Assembly (NCBI GenBank): GCA_009929485.1
Contig: SAAJ01000029.1
Span: 1-35,437 of the forward strand
DNA: 35,437 nucleotides
Direction: 5' to 3'
Origin: Negativicutes bacterium
GTDB lineage: Bacteria; Bacillota; Negativicutes; Anaeromusales; Anaeromusaceae
The position numbers and the translations under genes were made by a program. Positions 23,552 through 31,237 of this stretch are shown here, one piece after another (the stretch's first letter is position 1; each line of letters begins with the position of its first letter). The notes below the pieces were generated by a model that did no database searches, had not been told where the DNA came from, and worked only from the letters and a program-made list of their open reading frames with translations.

Positions 23552-23598
23552 AAAAGCAGAAGGAGCCTGGTTAACGCCAAGCGCCTTCTGCTTTTTTA
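23552..23598 (+). terminator. Terminator of the hydroxyacid dehydrogenase
   Basis: AAAAGCAGAAGG (from 23552) pairs with CCTTCTGCTTTT, followed by further T residues. Confidence 0.85.
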
Positions 23599-23605
23599 TG
23601 CTCAT

Positions 23606-23653
23606 CGTAACCCTCTGTCGAAACCTCTCGTGACTCTGGTTCTCGTGTTCAAT
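23606..23653 (-). repeat. R1 repeat copy I (inverted)
   Basis: Minus strand: ATTGAACACGAGAACCAGAG, then GAGAGGTTTCG and AGAGGGTTACG. The stop codon of the dipeptidase gene (GAT TGA) is formed by the TTGAAC end of this repeat, exactly as in the DUF3343 gene at 11456. Confidence 0.8.
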
Positions 23654-25400
23654 CCTTTGTTTCTGCAGCTGGTTTTTCATAGCTTGTAGGGCCGTTTTCA
23701 TATCCTACCTGCTTCAGCCACCAGGAAGGATAGAAGACTGGTTGAGCTAAGGCTTTCTGGTCGTTGATATAGCCGTCGTTGTATTTGAGATACAGGTCTT
23801 CGGACAGCTTCCACCAATCCTGGAGAAGCCCTTGTGCATTGTCTTGGCTGTATTGAGTGAGGAGTTCCCGCGCTTCTTGGCGTTTGCCATTGTTCCACAG
23901 GGCAAGGGCTTCTTTTTCTAAGTTCGGCTGCTTATGGAAAGCAGTGGTTTCATACTTGTCCCGTACGGCTTGGATGTCTTGGATCATATAGGAATACTTC
24001 AACATGGCGTAGTTGGCGACATAGTTGAAGGACATCCAAAGGCTGTTTTTGTCGAACTTGAGGATATCCGCATGCTGCAGTGACGCTGGCAAGGTGGTAG
24101 CGCCAGCATAAAAGGGCATAAAGGTCGTTGTGCCGGGGCGATCCAGGCCGATCCACATTACGCCGCCGATGGCGTCAGGGAGATCGCTGCGGGATTGATT
24201 GACATAGGAATAGACGCAGCGGTAGATATTGAGGGGGCGTTCGAATTCGCCGTTGAGAGGCGTTAAGCGGCCTTCCTTGTCGGCCACTGACTCGGCGTTG
24301 CCTTCAAAGCGGTTGGGATCGCCAAAAGGACCAGCCGCAAGGCCTTTGGTAAGATCGAATTCGGTTCCTTCATAGTTGTCGCGATGAATGGCGAATACGT
24401 CGCGAGGGGAGAGTTTTTTATCCGGTTTTACAGCGAAGGCATACGCTCTTGTGTAAGGGCCTTCCGCCCAGGGAGAAAGCTCTAACGATGGAGCCGCCAG
24501 CATCTGGGCGCGCCAAACGCGTCGCAAGGAGTAGTAAGGGTGATGAAATTCTCCGTCGCCATACACGCTGGTAAAGTCGAGCAGCCCTTGCTCCGGCTGC
24601 CACCAGCCTTTTTCTTGAGCGATAGAGAAGATGTTTTTGGAGTAAAGCATATCGTTGGCGTCGGGGCGGATGTCGCGAATGCGGAACTGGTTGGCGGCGA
24701 CAAAGAAGGAATCATCCGGCACGCGCTGCGCCACCCAGACGCCGCTCGTGCCATTTTTGTCGTAGCCTGCCATTTCCATGACCCAGCCTTCGTTTGGATC
24801 GCCTACCAGCAGCGTTTCGCCGGTACCGTAGTAGCCGTAAGTTTCAATGAGCTGGCCCATGAGTAAAACGGCCTCGCGTGCGGTTTTGCAGCGTTCCAAG
24901 GCCACTCGGGACAATTCGGAGGAATAGAAAATGCGCTTGCCAGGTTCCGGTTCAGGATGCACTTTGGCTTTGTCCGTGCATTCGCCGATGGAGAGTTGAT
25001 GCTCGTTCATAATGCCGTAATTACCGTCGAAATAGGCGTAGGTATGAGAGACCTGCGGAATATAGCCCAAAGGAACGCTGGCAGGGATGCTTTTTACGTC
25101 GTAAGTGGGGCCGCGGTCTTTCGTATTGAGACGATGGGTTTCGCTTGCGCCCCATTGCGGTTTGTAGTCCAGGGCGACAGTGGAGTAGAACACAGGACGA
25201 AGAGAGCCGTCCGGGTGATCTTTAGCCGGAACGTAGACCACGCTGGGATCGCTCAGGCCGTCTTCAGAATGCGAGACCAGCACGGAGCCGTCCGTCGATG
25301 CGCTTTTACCTACGATCGTGGTGGTGCAGGCCCAGGCGGGCAAGGTTAGGGCGATTGAAAAAAACAAAGTAAAAATAGAGGCATAGTACTTTGATTTCAT
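23649..25400 (-). CDS. Exported C69 family dipeptidase
   Basis: A 583-residue N-terminal-nucleophile hydrolase of the PepD/C69 family, which cleaves dipeptides. A clear signal peptide (MKSKYYASIFTLFFSIALTLPAWA) ends right before Cys25 in CTTTIVGKSASTDGSVLVSHSEDG, so export itself would expose the catalytic N-terminal cysteine. Other family landmarks are NEHQLSIGECTD and LVGDPNEGWVMEMAG. Many C69 enzymes are cytoplasmic and shorter (about 470 residues); this one has an additional helical C-terminal region. It follows the DOMON lipoprotein gene by 49 bases, so they likely share a transcript. With the POT importer nearby it suggests external peptide use. Confidence 0.92.
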   Translation of the reverse strand: MKSKYYASIFTLFFSIALTLPAWACTTTIVGKSASTDGSVLVSHSEDGLSDPSVVYVPAKDHPDGSLRPVFYSTVALDYKPQWGASETHRLNTKDRGPTYDVKSIPASVPLGYIPQVSHTYAYFDGNYGIMNEHQLSIGECTDKAKVHPEPEPGKRIFYSSELSRVALERCKTAREAVLLMGQLIETYGYYGTGETLLVGDPNEGWVMEMAGYDKNGTSGVWVAQRVPDDSFFVAANQFRIRDIRPDANDMLYSKNIFSIAQEKGWWQPEQGLLDFTSVYGDGEFHHPYYSLRRVWRAQMLAAPSLELSPWAEGPYTRAYAFAVKPDKKLSPRDVFAIHRDNYEGTEFDLTKGLAAGPFGDPNRFEGNAESVADKEGRLTPLNGEFERPLNIYRCVYSYVNQSRSDLPDAIGGVMWIGLDRPGTTTFMPFYAGATTLPASLQHADILKFDKNSLWMSFNYVANYAMLKYSYMIQDIQAVRDKYETTAFHKQPNLEKEALALWNNGKRQEARELLTQYSQDNAQGLLQDWWKLSEDLYLKYNDGYINDQKALAQPVFYPSWWLKQVGYENGPTSYEKPAAETKD

Positions 25401-25449
25401 TGGCGATAACCTCCTTAATTTAGCGTGTTTGAAAAGGTTAAGCTGCAGT

Positions 25450-26049
25450 TTACTCCAAGATTAAAGTGCTGGTTCCTTGTTGTAAATGCCGAGAGTTAAG
25501 CTTGAAATTACTGCCCAAAGCCCAGATGATGGTGTTGCTCCCGGGGCGCAGATCGTTGTCGTGCGGATCGCCTGTACGCAGCTTGCGTTTGAATTCTATA
25601 GTGATAAGGCCGTCTTTTTCGCCGCCAGCCAAGTCGAGAATATCGTTTGTACCCCCTTGGGAAAGGTCAGTCGGATGAGGCCCGCCGGAAGATGCGCTGT
25701 AAGAATCTTCTCCGGTCAGTTTTCCATTGCGTATGGTAAAGATGAGGATATCGGCATTCTTCATTTTTCCTTCTGAGCCAAACCCTAAAGCTACCCAGCC
25801 CTTAGCCGGCGCCTGTAAGCCGAAGCAGGCATATTCGCCGTCAAGACGGCTATGCACGATAAGGTCGCCGAAAACTTGCTTGTGGCTGTATTCTTTGGGA
25901 TTAATAATGCCGTCTCCCTGCCAGATCAATTCGGGGATCTGGTTGTTTGAAGCTGTTTGGGCGGCTTGAGAGCCACCGCAGCCGGCCAGTGAAAATAAAA
26001 CAAAGCAAGAGGCGACAAGGGCAAGTGCATCCCTCATATAGCGCAACAT
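25450..26049 (-). CDS. DOMON-domain lipoprotein
   Basis: A 199-residue lipoprotein. From ATG 26049 (preceded by AAAGGACG) the N-terminus is a lipoprotein signal with lipobox LAGC (21-24). The mature part matches the DOMON/DOH fold: GWVALGFGSEGKMKNADILIFTIRNG, then a C-terminal NTIIWALGS. DOMON domains bind haem or sugars and often take part in extracellular electron transfer; the ligand here is not evident. It is the first gene before the exported dipeptidase on the same strand. The longer frame from 26112 adds residues that do not resemble a signal peptide, so I rejected it. Confidence 0.82.
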   Translation of the reverse strand: MLRYMRDALALVASCFVLFSLAGCGGSQAAQTASNNQIPELIWQGDGIINPKEYSHKQVFGDLIVHSRLDGEYACFGLQAPAKGWVALGFGSEGKMKNADILIFTIRNGKLTGEDSYSASSGGPHPTDLSQGGTNDILDLAGGEKDGLITIEFKRKLRTGDPHDNDLRPGSNTIIWALGSNFKLNSRHLQQGTSTLILE

Positions 26050-26177
26050 GGCGGCACGTCCTTTCTTTGCGTAAAAGAACTGAAAAGCCATAGTTTTCCA
26101 GGAACAATACATGGATTAATTTCGCGGCTCGCCTGGAAATTCCTTCTCTTGGTAGGGCCCTGTTAATTTATTCGTAT

Positions 26178-26249
26178 CATCCCTCTACTCCTGTTAAAAT
26201 CCGTTCTTCTCCTGCGTACCCTCCCGTGACTCCGATTCTCCTGTTCAAT
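26178..26249 (-). repeat. R1 repeat copy J
   Basis: Minus strand: TTGAACAGGAGAATCGGAG, GGGAGGGTACG, GAGAAGAACGG, then TTTTAACAGGAGTAGAGGG. A near full-length a+b unit lying 3' of the minus-strand FMN reductase gene. Confidence 0.85.
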
Positions 26250-26252
26250 TTT

Positions 26253-26287
26253 TTCTGGTTTTTCTCTGTGCCTCTGTGGTGCGTTCA
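26253..26287 (-). repeat. R4 repeat (CACAGAGGCACAGAG type)
   Basis: Minus strand reads CCACAGAGGCACAGAGAAAA. This word family is known to recur in intergenic DNA of many bacteria. A second, more degenerate tract is at 28740-28812. Confidence 0.6.
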
Positions 26288-26301
26288 GAGCTATTTGAGC
26301 A

Positions 26302-26329
26302 TAAAAAAAGAACCGGCATAGCCGGCTCC
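26302..26329 (-). terminator. Terminator of the FMN reductase gene
   Basis: Minus strand: GAGCCGGC, loop TAT, GCCGGTTC, then TTTTTTT. Confidence 0.88.
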
Positions 26330-26358
26330 AAGAGAGTATGGACAGAATGCGGAAAATA

Positions 26359-26946
26359 TCAAACTGCTTGATGCAGAGAGTGTTTATCGCTTTTTTGGCT
26401 GAGCCAGACACCGAGAGCGCGGGCTTCATCCAAGGTATCGGTCTGCTGCAGCACATCGTCGGGTTCGTAGACTCCGATGGCCGTGACCATGCGGTGCTCC
26501 CCGAAACCGAGCAGATCCAGAACTTGTCCTACTGAATCGAAATAAGCTTGAAATACGGTAGGCGCTTCCTGGCCTTGGGTAACGGCGAGGGCTACCTTTT
26601 TGCCGGGAGCTAGCTTGCTGGAAAAATCAGGCTTAAGGAAGGAAAACATACGGTCTACTAAGAGTTTGAGCTGACCGCTCATTTGCCACATGTAGATGGG
26701 CGTACCCAGGACGATCGCGTCGGCAGCGGCAATTTCCCGGAGAATGCTTTGGGCATCATCGTCTAAGGTGCAGTTTTCCTGCGTATTACAGGCATAGCAG
26801 CTTTTGCAAGGCTGGATGTCAAGCTGGCCTAACTGATACAGCTTGGTTTCAGCGCCGAGGGCAGCGGCTTGCTGCAGCATCGTATTGACGAGATGCGAGG
26901 TATTTCCTTGTTGGCGCGGGCTGCCAATGAGACCGATGATCTTCAT
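26359..26946 (-). CDS. NADPH-dependent FMN reductase / flavodoxin-fold protein
   Basis: A 195-residue flavoprotein. The FMN phosphate loop is GSPRQQGNTSHLV (8-20). The segment PCKSCYACNTQENC (about 46-59) matches the cysteine-rich loop common in anaerobe iron-sulfur-flavoprotein-like reductases, and TPIYMWQMSGQLKLLVDR (about 82-99) is the conserved flavin-contacting stretch. It likely shuttles electrons or reduces electrophiles. AAGGATGAG precedes the ATG and a consensus promoter lies 90 bases upstream. It is transcribed divergently from the peptide transporter. Confidence 0.9.
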   Translation of the reverse strand: MKIIGLIGSPRQQGNTSHLVNTMLQQAAALGAETKLYQLGQLDIQPCKSCYACNTQENCTLDDDAQSILREIAAADAIVLGTPIYMWQMSGQLKLLVDRMFSFLKPDFSSKLAPGKKVALAVTQGQEAPTVFQAYFDSVGQVLDLLGFGEHRMVTAIGVYEPDDVLQQTDTLDEARALGVWLSQKSDKHSLHQAV

Positions 26947-27036
26947 GAAGACTCATCCTTTCTTGCGCCATGCAGTGCATGAACGGTAGTATGTGAAAAT
27001 AGAAACTATTAAAATAACTAAAAAAAGTATGAGGTA

Positions 27037-27065
27037 ATTATAGAATATAGAAAGCAGAATGTCAA
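27037..27065 (-). promoter_or_regulatory. Consensus sigma-A promoter for FMN reductase
   Basis: Minus strand: TTGACA (plus 27060-27065), exactly 17 bp, TATAAT (plus 27037-27042). Both hexamers are perfect. Confidence 0.8.
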
Positions 27066-27080
27066 CTGCAATGTACGTTC

Positions 27081-27109
27081 TTGCTGGACAAATGCAAATT
27101 GATTATACA
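27081..27109 (+). promoter_or_regulatory. Candidate promoter for the POT transporter
   Basis: TTGCTG (27081-27086), 17-bp spacer, TATACA (27104-27109). It starts 15 bases from the divergent perfect promoter, so the two could interfere. Confidence 0.35.
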
Positions 27110-27307
27110 TTATGCGGAAAAATACAAAATACATATGTAAAAATGTAAAGGATGCCAAAAATAAAAGTGGCTGGCAGGAAAAAAATACCGTTTAAGGGAA
27201 TCCTTTTTCCATAGGAAGAAACTTACTCTAGATTCAGTTGGGCCTGTAGAATTTGCAAGCGAAACAGCGGATGATAAGGAAAGCTGAAGATAGGAGGAGG
27301 TTAAACA

Positions 27308-28606
27308 ATGCAGCAAGACATGGAAAAAACCTGGCTGGGCCATCCTAGAGGCTTGTTTGTGCTTTTTCTGGTAGAGATGTGGGAGCGCTTTTCCTACTAT
27401 GGCATGAGAGCTTTGCTTGTGTTTTACATGACGAAGCAGTTGCTCTTTTCCCAGGAAGATGCTTCTCATGTTTACGGTCTCTATACGGGGCTGGTGTATA
27501 TGACGCCCCTTTTTGGCGGTCTTTTGGCGGACCGTTTTTTAGGACAGCGGCGGGCGGTATATATTGGCGGGACGCTTATGGCGATAGGGCATTTTTTAAT
27601 GGCGTTTGAATCCTTGTTTTTTCCGGCGTTGGGCTTTTTGATTGCAGGTAACGGTCTCTTTAAACCCAATATATCGACCCAGGTGGGCAGTCTGTATCCG
27701 GCAGGCGATAAACGAAGAGACAGCGCGTTCAGCATTTTTTATGTGGGCGTTAACCTAGGCGCATTTTTAGCGCCGTTGACCTGCGGTACGCTGGGAGTTG
27801 TGGTCGGCTGGCATTATGGCTTCGGCTTGGCCGGCGTGGGCATGATGGTAGGGCTTTTAATTTATCTGTATGGTCAGCGTTATCTAAAACCGGACCGCTT
27901 GACGGCGCGCAAGGAATCCTCCGCAGAGGCGGAAGCGCCGCTGACGCTGCGGGAAAAACAAAAAATCGCCGCCTTAGTGCTGCTGTGCTTGCTGACCATA
28001 CCCTTTTGGGCGGCCTTTGAGCAGCAGGGAAATACGTTGGCGCTTTGGTTTGACAGCGATACGGATCGGCAGATCGGCGAGTGGGAAGTGCCGCAGACCT
28101 GGTTTCAGTCGCTTAATCCTATGTTCATTTTTACATTGACTCCCGTGATTACCGCTTTTTGGGCTTGGCAGGCCGGACGGGGCGCACAGCCTGGAGCGAT
28201 AGCCAAGATGGTCCGGGGCTGTCTGCTGCTGGGCGCGTCTTTTTTGGTTCTGGTTCCTGCCGGAATTTGGTACGATGTGAATGGAACGCCGGTGAGCATG
28301 TGGTGGCTGGTGGCCAGTACGCTGGTGATGACGTTAGGGGAGCTGTATCTTTCACCCATCGGTATGTCCATGGTGACCAAGCTGGCGCCGGCGCGAGCGG
28401 TGTCGATGTGCATGGGCATCTGGTATCTGTCGCAGTTTGCCGGCAATCTGTTGGCGGGCTATATTGGCGGCTTTTGGGAAGTGCTGAGCCGCTTTCATTT
28501 CTTTTTGCTTTTGGCGTCGTTGGTTTTCGGCGCAGCCTGTGCTACCGCAGTGTACCTATATATAATGAAGCGTTCGCGCTTGCGTGAGGATATGCTTAAT
28601 GTCTAG
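27308..28606 (+). CDS. POT family di-/tripeptide:proton symporter
   Basis: A 432-residue inner-membrane importer of the PTR2/POT family with about 12 hydrophobic segments. The proton-coupling and substrate motif is EMWERFSYYGMRALL (23-37), matching ExxERFxYYG, followed by GGLLADRFLGQRRAVYIGG and FKPNISTQVGSLY (the FxxNxxT-type motif). GAGGAGG precedes the ATG. Size and motifs fit bacterial dipeptide transporters (DtpT-like). With the exported C69 dipeptidase next door this points to peptide-based nutrition. An R2 element begins immediately after its stop codon. Confidence 0.93.
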   Translation: MQQDMEKTWLGHPRGLFVLFLVEMWERFSYYGMRALLVFYMTKQLLFSQEDASHVYGLYTGLVYMTPLFGGLLADRFLGQRRAVYIGGTLMAIGHFLMAFESLFFPALGFLIAGNGLFKPNISTQVGSLYPAGDKRRDSAFSIFYVGVNLGAFLAPLTCGTLGVVVGWHYGFGLAGVGMMVGLLIYLYGQRYLKPDRLTARKESSAEAEAPLTLREKQKIAALVLLCLLTIPFWAAFEQQGNTLALWFDSDTDRQIGEWEVPQTWFQSLNPMFIFTLTPVITAFWAWQAGRGAQPGAIAKMVRGCLLLGASFLVLVPAGIWYDVNGTPVSMWWLVASTLVMTLGELYLSPIGMSMVTKLAPARAVSMCMGIWYLSQFAGNLLAGYIGGFWEVLSRFHFFLLLASLVFGAACATAVYLYIMKRSRLREDMLNV

Positions 28607-28740
28607 GGAGGGAGCCTTTGCTGTATGTGCATCTCACGCTAAAGCCGCCCTTTTTGCATCAGGCTTTGTCAGAAAGCCTCGGCAGAGCTCCACTATGCCT
28701 GCATTTTCTTTCTTGCCTGACGTAAAAAATTCTTTTTTCT
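28607..28740 (+). repeat. R2 foldable element copy 2 (right end lost)
   Basis: Begins at the base after the POT stop codon. The left part aligns with copies 1 and 3 (GTGCATCTCACGC.AAAG, then CCTTTTTGCATCAGGC). The conserved GTCAGAAAGCCTCG is present. The central stem ATCAGGC/GCCTGAC has changed on both sides relative to copy 1. After the right A-run it passes into an R4-like CTCTGTT tract, so the outer right end is missing. Confidence 0.7.
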
Positions 28741-28812
28741 CTTCACAAATTTTCTCTGTTTCCTCTGGCTTTTCTCTGTTCTGCGTTTCGTTCTCTGCTC
28801 TGTGTTCGGTGC
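28740..28812. repeat. R4-like CTCTGT-rich tract
   Basis: Degenerate repetition of TTTCTCTG and CTCTGTGTTCGGTGCC words, the reverse-complement form of CACAGAG repeats. No coding support. Confidence 0.5.
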
Positions 28813-28818
28813 CTTCCG

Positions 28819-28846
28819 AAGGTCGCTTAGGCGGCCTTTTTCTTTT
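28819..28846 (+). terminator. Terminator after the POT transporter
   Basis: AAGGTCGC, loop TTAG, GCGGCCTT, then TTTCTTTT. It lies about 210 bases after the stop codon, behind the R2 element. Confidence 0.8.
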
Positions 28847-28866
28847 GTGTTTCTTTAAAAAGGAGC

Positions 28867-28895
28867 TTGCTTTTTGACAAACGAAAGAATATAAT
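28867..28895 (+). promoter_or_regulatory. Promoter of the DeoR-dtnK unit
   Basis: TTGCTT (28867-28872), 17-bp spacer and a perfect TATAAT (28890-28895). The spacer contains one of three AAACGAA boxes, so a regulator bound there would block the promoter. Confidence 0.55.
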
Positions 28896-28943
28896 CAAAC
28901 CTAAACGAACACATTCGAACATTAAAGACAAACATAAACGAAA
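28879..28943 (+). promoter_or_regulatory. Probable DeoR operator boxes
   Basis: AAACGAA occurs at 28879, 28903 and 28936, with CGAACACATTCG (an inverted CGAA/TTCG) at 28907-28918. Repeated TTCG/CGAA boxes are typical operators of DeoR/GlpR-type repressors. The array starts inside the promoter and ends just before the regulator's own ribosome site, suggesting autorepression. Confidence 0.55.
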
Positions 28944-28957
28944 GAGGTGATAACGCC

Positions 28958-29719
28958 TTGTTTCAAGTAGAGCGTCAGGAAAAAATTGTACAAATCTTGG
29001 AAGAACGTCCCCGGGTGACCGTCGAGGAGCTGGCGAAACAGCTCGGCGTCACCGCCATGACCATCCGTAGAGATTTGAAATACCTAGAGAGCGTGCAGAT
29101 TGTCAGCCGGACCTTTGGCGGCGCGGTGCTGAAATCAAAGCTGACCCTGGAGCTGCCGCGGCAGGAAAAAGAGATGCAGCATCAGGCGGAAAAAGAGCGC
29201 ATCGGTCAGGTGGCAGCGGCGTTGGTGGAAGAGGAGCAGACCGTACTGCTGGATTCCGGGACGACAGCGATGGCGATTGCTAAAGAGTTGCTTAAGAAGA
29301 AAAATTTGACCATTGTGACGACGGATGTGTTGATTGCAGCTTTTTTAGTGCAAAACAGTTCTTTCGCCATCTATTGCACAGGCGACCGGGTACAGAATGT
29401 AACTGGTTCTTGCATGGGTTCCCGGGCGATTGCCTTTTTAAAGGAAATTTACGCCGACATCGCCTTTGTAGGCGCCAGCTCGTTGGATGTGGAGCTGGGC
29501 ATGAGCGGTCCCACTTTTGAAAAAGCGGAGCTGAAGAAAGAGATCATTCTTTCCGCGGAAAAAGTGATTCTGGTGGCTGACAGCAGCAAGTTCAACCGGC
29601 GCAGCATCAATAAGATTTGCAGTCTGCAGGATTTTTCGTTGATTATCAGCGATAAAGGAGTAGATGCAGAAACGGTGCAGCGCTTGCAAGAAAAAGGCGT
29701 GGCCTTGCAGCTGGTATAG
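28958..29719 (+). CDS. DeoR family transcription regulator
   Basis: A 253-residue sugar-responsive repressor. The N-terminal helix-turn-helix is RVTVEELAKQLGVTAMTIRRDLKYLE (about 19-44). The C-terminal ribose-5-phosphate-isomerase-like sensor domain has LDSGTTAMAIAKEL (about 91-104) and later FVGASSLDVELGMS. The start is TTG 28958 behind AGAGGTGA; no ATG is near. It is followed after 39 bases by the acid-sugar kinase and so most likely represses this unit until a phosphorylated four-carbon sugar acid or a downstream intermediate binds. AAACGAA boxes lie in its own promoter. Confidence 0.92.
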   Translation: MFQVERQEKIVQILEERPRVTVEELAKQLGVTAMTIRRDLKYLESVQIVSRTFGGAVLKSKLTLELPRQEKEMQHQAEKERIGQVAAALVEEEQTVLLDSGTTAMAIAKELLKKKNLTIVTTDVLIAAFLVQNSSFAIYCTGDRVQNVTGSCMGSRAIAFLKEIYADIAFVGASSLDVELGMSGPTFEKAELKKEIILSAEKVILVADSSKFNRRSINKICSLQDFSLIISDKGVDAETVQRLQEKGVALQLV

Positions 29720-29758
29720 ATAGAAGTTAGCTTGAGCTTAGCGTAAGGAGAGAGACAG

Positions 29759-31078
29759 ATGCCAAAGGTGTTAATTGTGGGAGACGACATGACTGGAGTC
29801 AATTCCAGCGCAGTGCTGCTGTCCCGCCAGGGTTTGCGGTGCGCGACCTTTTTTGACCTGGACCTGTACACGCCGGAAGAAGGCAAGAATTTGGACGTGG
29901 TGGTTGTCAGCACAGACAGCCGCAGCATTGCAGCGCAGGAAGCTTATGACCGGGTAGATAAAGCCATGAAAAAGCTCTATGACAGCAGTGTGCAATTGGT
30001 AAATAAGCGCATGGACAGCACGTTGCGCGGCAATATCGGCCCAGAGCTTAAAGCCATTCTTGACAATGTACCCAAAGGAACCATGGCGCTGATGGTGCCG
30101 GTATTTCCTACTTCGGGACGCGTCTGTATCGGCGGCTATCTGATGGTTAACCAGGTTCCCTTGGAACAGACGATCGTGGCTAAGGACCCCAAAAACCCGA
30201 TTACTACGTCGAAAGTGGTGCCGTTAGTCGCTCAACAGCTGGATGAGCCGGTTGGTTTCATCGAGCTCAGTACGGTGCTGCAGGGTTCGGAGGCGGTGAA
30301 AAAAGCCATTCTGCAGTACAATGACGAAGGCGTGCGCGTCGTAGTTATTGACGCTACGACCAATGAAACGGTGGCGGATATAGCCAAAGCCGCCAAGGCG
30401 ACAGGTCTGCCTATTGTGGCGGTGGACCCCGGTCCGTTCACCAGCGCTATGACGGCGGAAGTGGTGGAGATGGAAGAAGCCCGGGGACAGAAGGTATTCT
30501 TGACTGTCGGCAGCGTCAGCGATAACACGCGGCGTCAGATGGAAGACATTCGCCTTAAGTATGCGCATCATCTTATGAATGTATCGGTATTGGACTTGAT
30601 AGACGACGCCAAGCGGGAAGCGGAAATCGAGCGGGTAGTTCAAGAGATCTGCGTAAACCCGGACGCGTATGAAGTGCTGGGCGTCACCACCACCTGCTGG
30701 GAATGCGATGTTATCGATCTGGGCAAAGTGGCCGCAGAGCAGGGCACAACGCAGGATGAGATTTCTCAGCGCATTTCTAAAGGGTTGGCGCGCATTACCG
30801 TGCGGGTTATTGAAGAGCTGGGCGACTGCATTGGCGGCCTCTTCACCAGCGGCGGCGACGTGACGGTGGCGGTGTGCGATGCGCTGCAGGCCATCTGCAT
30901 TGAAGTCAAAGATGAAATCTTGCCGCTGGCGGTGTATGGCCGTTTGCACAAAGGCATTTTTGACAAGCATCCCATCGTGACCAAGGGCGGCCTGATTGGC
31001 GACGATACGGCCATCAGCAAATGCGTGGACTATCTGCTGATTAAACTTTCTAACGAAAGCTACGCCAAAAAGAACTAG
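29759..31078 (+). CDS. dtnK: Four-carbon acid sugar kinase (D-threonate kinase type)
   Basis: A 439-residue kinase of the DUF1537/OtnK-DtnK family that phosphorylates sugar acids at the terminal hydroxyl. The N-terminal substrate domain starts VLIVGDDMTGVNSSA (the GDDxTG motif) and has STDSRS and NKRMDSTLRGNIGPEL. The C-terminal nucleotide domain carries FTSGGDVTVAV and PLAVYGRLHKG, then KGGLIGDD. In the published D-threonate route, DtnK makes D-threonate 4-phosphate, which PdxA2 converts to dihydroxyacetone phosphate. PdxA2 is the next gene and no LtnD or DenD dehydrogenase is present, so D-threonate fits better than L-threonate or D-erythronate. AAGGAGAG precedes the ATG. Confidence 0.88.
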   Translation: MPKVLIVGDDMTGVNSSAVLLSRQGLRCATFFDLDLYTPEEGKNLDVVVVSTDSRSIAAQEAYDRVDKAMKKLYDSSVQLVNKRMDSTLRGNIGPELKAILDNVPKGTMALMVPVFPTSGRVCIGGYLMVNQVPLEQTIVAKDPKNPITTSKVVPLVAQQLDEPVGFIELSTVLQGSEAVKKAILQYNDEGVRVVVIDATTNETVADIAKAAKATGLPIVAVDPGPFTSAMTAEVVEMEEARGQKVFLTVGSVSDNTRRQMEDIRLKYAHHLMNVSVLDLIDDAKREAEIERVVQEICVNPDAYEVLGVTTTCWECDVIDLGKVAAEQGTTQDEISQRISKGLARITVRVIEELGDCIGGLFTSGGDVTVAVCDALQAICIEVKDEILPLAVYGRLHKGIFDKHPIVTKGGLIGDDTAISKCVDYLLIKLSNESYAKKN

Positions 31079-31092
31079 TAAAGCACCAGGCT

Positions 31093-31140
31093 TTGAACAG
31101 GAGTGACCGGAGTCGCGGGAGGGACCGCAGGAGGGCTACG
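31093..31140 (+). repeat. R1 repeat copy K
   Basis: TTGAACAGGAGTGACCGGAG, then GGGAGGGACCG and GAGGGCTACG, 14 bases after the dtnK stop in sense orientation. It faces inverted copy L around the stem-loop at 31147-31202. Confidence 0.8.
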
Positions 31141-31146
31141 AGCTAA

Positions 31147-31202
31147 AAGAGATTGCGTCGCTTCGCTCGCAATGACGCTTACGGCAGTCTTGCGATCTCT
31201 TG
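31147..31202. repeat. Stem-loop with GATTGCGTCGCTTCGCTCGC core
   Basis: AAGAGATTGC and GCGATCTCTT pair as the outer stem, with an inner GCGTC / GACGC arm that includes CGCAATGACG. The GATTGC...CTTCGCTCGCAATGACG phrase recurs in intergenic DNA of many unrelated bacteria. It is sandwiched between R1 copies K and L. Confidence 0.55.
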
Positions 31203-31237
31203 AAAAGATTGTGCTTCGCTTTTTAAAATGCCTTTTT

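Larger units (their letters stand above)
26947..27307. other. AT-rich divergent promoter region
   Basis: No gene is seen. The region is clearly AT-richer than its surroundings and carries promoters for both flanking genes (described separately). The leader of the peptide transporter is about 190 bases and holds a weak GGAAAAA/TTTTTCC inverted repeat (27176-27212) of unknown meaning. Confidence 0.5.

Noticed and set aside
25450..26112. Longer DOMON protein from 26112
   Set aside because: The added residues precede and spoil the lipoprotein signal; ATG 26049 has AAAGGACG upstream.
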